From assembly GCA_004194705.1 (NCBI GenBank), contig SADC01001377.1:496001-560000 (forward strand): a stretch of DNA of 64,000 nucleotides, in the 5' to 3' direction. Under the pieces are notes generated by a model. That model saw nothing but the letters and a program-made list of their open reading frames with translations, did not search any database and was not told the origin of the DNA. How positions within the stretch are numbered: the first letter of the stretch is position 1; each line of letters starts with the position of its first letter. A program made the translations under genes and the position numbers. This document shows, piece by piece, positions 56,150-64,000 of this stretch. The stretch comes from Ditylenchus dipsaci. Its lineage: Eukaryota; Nematoda; Chromadorea; Rhabditida; Anguinidae.

Positions 56150-56560
56150 ACAGTGGGGCACCCGCCCGTCCCGTTCCCGTCCCGTTCACGTCCCGTTACT
56201 CGTCACGCCCCGGACGGTCTAACAATCGCCCATCAAATCTGGACGGTCTACTTCACAGAACATGAACTACCTTGTTCTAAAGCGAAAAACAGATTGACCG
56301 TCTTTGTCCGTCCATTTTGGTAGTCGACCAGCCGACGCGTTCGAAAAAAATGTTTTTTCGAAAATGACAATTTTTAGGACGGTGGTGGCCGGTCGATTCA
56401 AAAAGGTGGACGGGCATGGACGGTAGCTGTGTTTTGGCACTATAACATATTAGTTTTTGTTCTGGAAAGAAGACCGTCCATATTTGTTGGGCCGATTGCT
56501 AGAACGTCCAGCCGAGAGTCTCGAACAGACAAGGACGGTCGATATAAGGCCCCCCTCAAA
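56150..56560. repeat. Degenerate repeat rich in GGACGG/CCGTCC motifs
   Basis: The left edge repeats CCCGTTCCCGTCCCGTTCACG. Then CCGGACGGTCTA, TGGACGGTCTA, GACCGTC, CCGTCC, GGACGGTGG, GGTGGACGG, GACCGTCCAT and GGACGGTC are scattered in both directions over 400 bases. It is probably an element with tandem terminal motifs like the GCGG and GGATAC families. The dispersed hairpin repeat follows at 56580. Confidence 0.5.
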
Positions 56561-56579
56561 TTTGTCCCCTCGTCCACTA

Positions 56580-56790
56580 TTAGGCCAGAGCGCGCACTCA
56601 CTTACCTTAGACATGATTCCGAGAACTACTGTTAATCAAAAAATGCATATAGAGTCTCTTTTTGACACGGCCCACTTGAAAAACATGGCAAGACAGTCGA
56701 AGAATACAAACATTTACTTGTCTAACGTCCAACCATAAAAGTGGCCCTCATTTATTCCCTTCCCCTCTCTACACAGCCCTTATTCCCTTT
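56580..56790. repeat. Dispersed GC-hairpin repeat, truncated copy
   Basis: CGCACTCACTTACCTTAGACATGATTCC, GCATATAGAGTC and TTCCCTTCCCCTCT...ACACAGCCCTTATTCCC match the right half of the 15350-15720 copy. Another right-end fragment is at 57600-57760. Confidence 0.65.
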
Positions 56791-57773
56791 TAAATTCAAA
56801 AGCCGCCAATTTGAATTTTTGAAATTTTGACTAAAAACCATGATGGGTTCGTAATTTTTTTTCTCAGAATCAAAAAACAGCCGGCTTCTCATGAAATCGG
56901 GCCAAGAACACGAATATGAGCTTGTCTCCTCCATCCAAGCACTCTGCGTGGAGGGATTCTATACTGCAACAAAAAGAATTTTTGAAAAGCCTACAGCCTT
57001 TTGAAAAAAAAGCGTTTTAAACAAAACAGTTCTTTTTGAAAGTTGACTTTTCAATTTCTTTTGCCATTTTTTTAAAAAAATAATCTCGCGCAAACTTTTT
57101 GATTACATAATCATAAAGCTCTCATACGAAGACACGTTAGACATAATAGCAGTCAAACATGGATGTGGATACAATTTAAAAGAGAAGTTCTGTAGCTTTG
57201 TAGTTTGATCGGACCCCTCAGAAAATTGGAAATGAGTGTTTGAGCTCAAATGAAAGCCTACGCTGAGTACGATAACACCAAATTCGACCACTTTTTGTCA
57301 CTAGTTCATCGAGCTGTGACCTCCGAAGTTTGGTACTCAGAGAAACCAGTACATTTCTCGAAATTTTAGACTAAGTGAATATGATGATGTACACTCGTTC
57401 GAACTTCATTCAACGCAGAAAGAGTAACTCTTTCTAATGAGTACAAAAAATTATAGTCTGTAATAAATTTTGGCTAAAGAAGTGTGTTTTTTCAAAAAGT
57501 CAGCATTCGACACCAATTTTCGGCACAAAACCGCCATAAAAATCGGAATCGGCTTACACCCTCCTAAATTTGAGTGCATTAAAAGAGCAATTCATTAGGC
57601 CCCTTTCTGGCAAAACATGGTAAGACAGCCGAACAATACAAATATTTACTTTTCTATCGTTCTGCCATAAAGTGGCCCCTTTTATTCCCTTCCCCTCCCA
57701 ATACAGCCCTTATTCCCTTTAAAATTCAAAAGGCACCAATTTAAATTTTTTTAAAATCCCCTTACTATTTTCT

Positions 57774-58000
57774 AGGGTTGTGAAAATGCTCAAGCAGATT
57801 GATTCGGAGCATTTGCTCGAGCATTTGAGTTTTTTTCGAGCATTTTCGAGCATATGCTCGACATATTTTAACCGATAACTGTGGCCGTACAGTTTAACTG
57901 GGTTCTATTTCGAGGCTTGACTGTAGGCCGAGAATATGCTCGAAATTCACCAATTTGCTCGAGAACATGCTCGAGCATATGCTTGTTTTCAACCCTACTT
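57774..58000. mobile_element. TAGGGTTG-family fold-back upstream of the zinc-finger gene
   Basis: GGGTTGTGAAAATGCTC and the inverted GTTTTCAACCC with TA outside both ends. The arms are built from repeated GCTCGAGCATATGCTCGA. It ends about 20 bases before the first candidate ATG of the next gene, so it may have changed that promoter or 5' UTR. Confidence 0.8.
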
Positions 58001-58021
58001 TTTTCTTATAGCTGATAGGAC

Positions 58022-61000
58022 ATGCCCTCAGACATTATTACTCTCGAAAGCGACGAAGAACACATTGCTATGAAGGCAGGCCATATAGCAATGGAAGACA
58101 CTCGCAATCCGATACCAACCCCCACATTGGACTGCAACCGCATCCATCATGAACGAAAAACCATTAAATATCAACTCCCTACTAGATCAATCCACCAAAA
58201 GAGAAACGCCTATCCGGCGAAATGGTAACAGAGGCAATTATGTAAGCTGTTATTCGATAGTTTCGTTTCCTACACTTTACTTTAGATTCCAACCGTTTTC
58301 CCAGGCTCTTCACAACGACAGGGATTTGCGAACAATGGGTATGTTTTTTGGAATACGTTTTTGCGAAATTTTGTTTTATTTGCTTAGCTGTCTTGTTTTT
58401 AGATCGCAACAGTTTGTAAATCTAAATGCTGCATTACATCTATCGAATGGAAATGGGAGTCGTCAAATGGTAACCTTTTTGCTGTTTTATAGAAAATTAA
58501 AAAAACCGTCCATCAATCTAAAATTGACTTTCTGATAACTGATTTTTTACAACAATTTAATATATTTCTTCTTATAGACCTTCCCCCTGCTTCAAAATCA
58601 TGTTTTATATTATTCTTTTTGACCAACTTTTGCATATTGCCATATTTTAAAGTTCACAATCAATATTTAGCCAGTAAGACATGATACAAAAAGAGGAGGG
58701 AGTTATAGTCTAGGCCTAAAAGTCAGAAAGATTCCGTTTTTGTCACTCATTTGAGAAACAAGGTGGCTTCGTCATTTAGAAGCACAACATTTTTTCAACG
58801 TATGTCTTCCTTATTTTAAATCGAAAGTTGAAGGTCTGGATGATGGAGCTAACGTGTTTTTCAAAAATGATTTGTAAAATTGAATTCTTGCGAATGAGGC
58901 TAAACAAATGGTGGGTTATTAAGAAAAGAACCAAGTTATAGAAAATTTGACATTTTTCGACTGGTACTTTAGATTAGAACACCTAAATGGTTATGACCAA
59001 AATGCGATATATAATTGTACAACCCTGAATCCGAAGCCCGATATTAGGTCTGGGCAGGATAAGGTTCACACAGATTTTTCGTAAAATAAAAACCTGAAAT
59101 TTTGGAAAATCTGTTCAAAACGTATGTTAACAGTTATTGTGCTTCGTAGGTTCAAATTTGGCCAATTTATATCAAACTGTAAATACGCTTTTCAATTATT
59201 ATTTTTAGATAAATGGCCATTTTTCAACGGCAATGGAACTCCAAACAACATGCAAAATCGTCTCCACCCAGTATACTAAACTAAGCTCTCATTTTTTTTG
59301 TTGGAAGATCAATAGCTGTTTTTAGCCATCGAGTAATGGATCACAAGTTCCCCCTGCCAAAAAAGCTCGGTTAAATACCCAACAACCAAATGGTTTTAAC
59401 CGGCAGAGAGCAGGTGGTAATGCCGCTTTCTCTGTCAAAGTCAGGCAACTCTGCGATACTTACATCGAAAGTCACGGCAATGCTCATCAGTCTTTTAATG
59501 ATGATGATTTTCCTGGCCAATTTAAGGGTGGGATCAGCTATGAATCATTATTAAACTAACGCTAAAATTTAGTGCACATACAATGGGTGTCGAAAACGGC
59601 TGCGTAATAACGTCACTTTTTATGTATGCTGATTTAGAAACTTTTATCCTTCAAGAAGTATTTGGACATTTAATATTTAGGCAATTTTCAAACGCTTGGG
59701 TGGAAACGAAACCCTTTTTACATTAGAGATGATGACAAGCAACCGCACAAGTGCGGTTTTGTCCGCGGGAAACCGTGCAAAAAAAACGTAATATTCGGCA
59801 AATTCACCGAATTTAACTTTTTTTGCCGGTTAAATCCGCGGACAAAACGCGCACTTTGTCGGTTTGTCCTACCGCCGCATTTTCATCATTTTAACTGATC
59901 CAAAGTTTAATTCCCACTACTATTGGAAGGAAATATATAAAGCATCAGAATGAAAAATAAGTAGATATCAAGAAACGGGCGTTCAAAAATTTGTCTCAAC
60001 ACTTTCTGAACGAATGAAACAATTAAATAACTAAAAATAGTATTATTTTTGTTGTAGGTACCATTTGTGGGCCCATGTAAACAAACAAAAACCCAATGTT
60101 GGGTAAGTCATTTGTGGTGTTTTTTTAACCCAAAAATTCATTATTTACATTTTCAGAGAAGACGCAGACATAACCAACTTGCAATTAACTTCTGGTCATT
60201 AGACACTCTCACTGAACAAATAAAAGATGATGTTGCCAGGTATACAGATGTTATTTCATAAATTGAAATCTCAATTTGATCATTTTAGACTACGCCCTGA
60301 ATGTTTGGTGGTTTTGTTTATTTTGGAAATTTACATATCTGACCATTTTAATTAGTCATTTTGTTTGAGATGCAACCAAGTCCTCACAGAATGCACTTGC
60401 ATTATCACCGTGTCCATAAATATGATAAACTGATGTCTTCTCAAGATCTTGCAATGTTAGTTTATTCAAATATATGACAAAGTATATCAAGAAAATAGTT
60501 ATTTTTTTATTACCGGCAATTAATATTGAAAACACAGAGTGTCTGACAAGATTTAAATGCCATGACCATATTTGCGCCTAATGTTTCACGTCCGTAAATA
60601 TTAATGCGCATTTGTAGAGCCGTAATGTTGATACGCAATTGACCAGGCGCAAATGTATTTTCGCAAAAGTCGGGCCCCTAATGTCGGTCCGCAGAAAAAG
60701 AGTCCGAAAATTACCTTCCGCAAATCTTCAGACGCAAATGTGCCACGCCGATTTAGAGATTTGGTTTTAATATAAGCTCTCTCTTAGCCCATGTTTGTAG
60801 AATCGATGGCCAATATGTTTGGTATATAATGTAAAGAGGATCTTTGCTTGATCCTACTGTAGTTAAGCCTTCCTTATCACAAGGCTATCCATATAACTAG
60901 GATGATAACGACATGGTTACCGACCAATCATCTTTTTGGCATTATATACCAAAGATTGCTGACCAAATCTGATTTGATTGGTAAAAACAGATTTACAAAG

Positions 61001-63884
61001 TAAGGACCAAAAAAGTCTCTCAAGTCTTTAGCTTACCCATAAAATTTAATTACATATCTCCTCTTTTAGCTGTAACATTTGTGAATCCGTCCTTCATTTT
61101 GCAAATATGCCTACCCATCTGGAGCGCCACGGAGACTTAGGTGCGAAATTTTCTAACTTTTGCATACAAATGTCTAACTTTGAAACAATTTTTAGATTTG
61201 CCCTACCATTGCAAAAAGTGTCGCTACAGGTAGATTAACCTGTAAATTAAACTATAACTTTGAATTTTTTTAGGACGTCCTCTAGAGAAGCACTATTTCG
61301 ACATTTCCTCGAAAGCCACTGCGGAACAAGTAGGGGTTACGCCAATGATTTAAATCGTTTTATCGAATTGCTTGTTTTGTCACAGGCATGCTGATCTGTC
61401 CATTCTGTTTGAGTAATTTCAATGTGCCTATAACTGAGCGCCAACGACAGACTGTCACCATGAAGTCCTACGTGCAGCACGTGATGGACCATGACTTGGG
61501 TAATTTGATTGTTAGGGTGATTGGTTGTAAGTATTCAACTAGCTGGATTCAAGATTCTCAATATGGCTGCAACCGGTGTTTACCAGATTTCAAAAATGTG
61601 GTAAGTCATTACTGACCTGTTAAAACAAAGCAAGAAAATAAATAAATAAAATTTTAGGTGTGACTTCGCTGAATACTCGCATGGAAAACCATTCCAAGCA
61701 ACACAAAGAACTTGATCCCAAATGGAAGTGCACAAGAAAAAGTAAATTTTGTTGAGCATGACATTTTTTAGTGAAAACTTATTCTGTTCTAGATATCATC
61801 AACTTACAGAGGTATTTTTTTGTTTATTTTTATTCAAAATTTGGTCTGTGCAACAAAGCAGAGTCTTATCGCCTTGGCACTCCCATTGTTTTCGTAGGGG
61901 CTTATAGCCTTGAGCTTAATCAAGATGTCCAAAAAGCAGTATTCTATGGATCGGTTTTTATCTTTCCACGTTAATTTGACATTGACATTCATTTCGCATT
62001 CATTTTGCTTTTTGAATTGCCTTCAATCAATTGGGAGCAAAAAAACTCAAACTCCCGGGCGAAAGACCTCAAGATTTTTAGTATTTATGTTATGGGCTTG
62101 CTCCAATATCTCACCCGGTCTATTATCTCAGTTAATTTCGAAAAATAGTTGAGAAAATGTTTATTTCAAAAAAAATCAAAAATTTTGAAACAACCTACAT
62201 GTTTTAGGCCACAAAGCAAGGCGATTACTTCTTCGTCAATGGATCTTATGCAAAAGTGCAAGGAGTGCAACCATGTGATCCTTGAAAACAATAAACAGCA
62301 GCTACATTTCAAAGAGCTGAAGTACTACTCATTTTGTGTATTTCCAAAAAAACTTCTTTTATTTCAGAAAATGTCGGTCCAAAAAGTGTTCTTACGAGAC
62401 ATGCTGTCCCTACGCCATGGAAATGCATGCCGCTCTGAGTTACTGCTGGTCAGTCAGAAACAAGAGAAGATGGCCTTTAGGAAAACCATCGCAATTGTGG
62501 GACGAGAAGAAGCAAATTATGCGGTGCACAAAATGCGACTTTGAGACATATGATGGAAGTGAGATGTGCGAGCATTTAGTACAGACTTGCGTTGGTGGTG
62601 AAGCCAAACTAGAAATACCAGCACCGTTAGATGATTGTATGAAATTAGAAGGATGGGAAGCTGAACAGAAGCTTGTGGTGCAATTACTTGGAATAGACAT
62701 CTTACATGACATTGGTAAGGGATTTTTCAAAACTTTAATATAGACGAAAATTCTTTGCTTTATAGATCCAGTACAGTTAGAGCAAGATAAAAATGCAGAG
62801 GGAATCGAGGATATTATAACCACTGAACATAACGAGGATGAAAATTTTAACAAACTTTCGGAAGTGATTCCTATGTCTAAGATTCATTTGGTAAGTGATG
62901 ATCAGCAATAGTTTTTCAGACTCTATCAGGCGTCTGCACGACTCTGTCTATTGGTTTGGCCAATCGTAAAAAGCAAAAAAGCGAGTGCTCTGCCTTAAAT
63001 TATACCTGAATAATGAAAAATGTCATTTTAAAATATTCGAAACTCTTTTATATTTTCGTCAGCTCATCTTTATTTTTCAAAAGATTTTGCTGATAATTTT
63101 GTTTTGTTGCCCTTGTAATTTGATTTCTTGAAAACTTTCTCCAAAATTTATTCGGAAGCGAACCAAATTTACTAAATTTTTATTTATATTTTAATCCAGT
63201 GTAACTTCAAAAAATATGGCTCAACTGGTTTTATCCGGTGTTTTAGAAAATGAGTATGATAATGAGAATCTAGTCCAGTTTTGACTAGATTCTCTTTCAA
63301 CGAAACTCATGCTTGAGGAAATCAGAAAGTTAAAAAGCATGCCCATGTTCGACATTTCAAACAAAGCATTTTCCAGCATTTTTTTCGAAGCATCCCGTTT
63401 TCACTTGCTTTGCATCAAATCTGATTCTGATGGCCTTACACTACTTTTAAAATTTAAGCAAAAAATGTAAAAAGCACCTATGAAAACTAATATAAAATCA
63501 TTCAAGAAAGAAAATCACTGTTGTTATTTGTTTTCTTGTCGCACAACCCTTACAAAAGAGAATTGTCCGACAAATTAATTTGCCTCTAGCGATGAAAAAT
63601 TTACATCTGCAGCATATTTTTTGCAAAGTGAAAATGATTAAACCAAAAAATTTAGGTAAAGACAACAAAGTGGTGGTCAAACATCTGGTTGGTGGAACAA
63701 CTGCAGCTGAAACCAAGAACAAAAACGATTTTGACTATTTGTAAGCTTCTAAAGCATCCAATCAATTTTTTATTTTCTCGCTACAAACAACATTTCCAGG
63801 TGCTTGGCAGCGGTGGACAGTGAAGACATTAGAGAACACATTACCCATTTTTCAAAAACTACTGGAAGACGAAGACTAGCTTAA
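58022..63884 (+). CDS. POGZ/ZNF280-type C2H2 zinc-finger protein (about 20 exons)
   Basis: Exons: 58022-58241, 58286-58338, 58403-58469, 59209-59270, 59326-59526, 60058-60102, 60157-60239, 60289 on, a finger exon near 60365-60450, 61070-61140, 61196-61229, 61274-61329, 61386-61499, 61554-61600, 61658-61741, 61793-61811, 62208-62321, 62368-62714, 62766-62890, 63656-63740, 63800-63884. Introns are mostly 35-60 bases. The finger order CNICESVLHFANMPTHLERH, YHCKKCRYRTSSREALFRHF, LICPFCLSNF...YVQHVMDH, CNRCLPDF...MENHSKQH, then CKECN..., KCRSKKCSYETCCPYAMEMH and CTKCDFETYDGSEMCEHL lines up with the finger cluster of human POGZ and the ZNF280 proteins, which bind chromatin (POGZ works with HP1). 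POGZ's C-terminal DDE1 transposase-derived domain is absent: the gene stops at 63882-63884. A basic PAKKARLN near 59353 may be a nuclear signal. Two candidate starts: ATG 58022 (acidic MPSDIITLESDEE) and, one frame over, ATG 58149. A one-base break between them, and another near 60385, disturb the model. Confidence 0.85.
59729..59890. mobile_element. MITE-like inverted repeat in a zinc-finger gene intron
   Basis: GATGATGACAAGCAACCGCA and TTTTGTCCGCGG are mirrored by CCGCGGACAAAA and TGCGCACTTTGTCGGTTTGTC...CATTTTCATCAT. The centre is AATTCACCGAATT. No target duplication was settled. Confidence 0.6.
60570..60745. mobile_element. Element with GCGCAAATG/TTTGCGCC terminal motifs
   Basis: CATATTTGCGCCTAATG, ACGTCCGTAA, GCGCATTTG, CGTAATGTTGATACGC on the left and GTCGGTCCGCAG, CCTTCCGCAAATC, AGACGCAAATGTG on the right are short motifs of one kind, in opposite senses. 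It lies in a zinc-finger gene intron and is a relative of 54216-54480. Confidence 0.55.
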
Positions 63885-63956
63885 AGATAGTTGAGATGTT
63901 CCTCTTGGGTTGTGTAATTGTTAGTTTGTTTCACTTGCTTTACTTCCTTTTCACTC

Positions 63957-63962
63957 AATAAA
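63957..63962 (+). promoter_or_regulatory. Polyadenylation signal of the zinc-finger gene
   Basis: AATAAA 73 bases after the stop codon, followed by a T-rich stretch. It confirms that the gene ends inside the window. Confidence 0.75.
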
Positions 63963-64000
63963 CGGTATTCTTGTTTCTTCTCAATTTGGGAAACACTCAT

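Noticed and set aside
61658..61715. CDFAEYS finger-like start in one frame of the exon
   Set aside because: It looked like the first half of a C2H2 finger, but the frame with RMENHSKQH continues the finger CNRCLPDF of the previous exon and fits the family better.

Overview
This window is nuclear DNA of an invertebrate-like animal. It is AT-rich and gene-poor. Genes are cut into many small exons by GT-AG introns, often 44-60 bases long, and the genes have AATAAA signals and a eukaryotic tRNA. I cannot name the species or phylum. Three conserved animal genes were assembled by hand, exon by exon, from remembered family sequences.

Layout. 1-2,830: a transposon cluster containing a deleted hAT element with a perfect 8-bp target duplication. 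3,073-10,321, minus strand: a melted/VEPH1-like gene; its PH-domain end was not found. 10,650-34,100: mostly repeats, with long inverted repeats, MITEs of at least five families, a 2.6-kb fold-back holding further elements, a tandem satellite, and one short spliced plus-strand gene (23,226-23,908) cut by a pogo-like MITE. 34,141-34,212: tRNA-Gln(CTG). 34,615-48,544, minus strand: VPS15/PIK3R4, the kinase-HEAT-WD40 regulatory subunit of the class III PI3-kinase, in about 41 exons; its introns are hosts to MITEs. 49,039-49,540, minus strand: the last exons of an unrecognised gene with an acidic C-terminus. 50,000-58,000: repeats, including a mariner-like relic. 58,022-63,884, plus strand: a POGZ/ZNF280-type C2H2 zinc-finger gene ending just before the window edge.

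The conserved genes are unrelated household or signalling functions (PI3P synthesis and autophagy, a PH-domain growth regulator, a chromatin zinc-finger protein). They do not form one pathway. The most distinctive content is the mobile-element landscape. Nested insertions can be dated against each other, because one arm of a fold-back serves as the empty site for an insertion in the other arm. Several families share hairpin cores or short tandem terminal motifs that I cannot match to a named superfamily.

Limits. Exon edges are hand-read. Several conserved exons show one-base frame breaks, which could be assembly errors or unusual splice junctions. No database search was possible.
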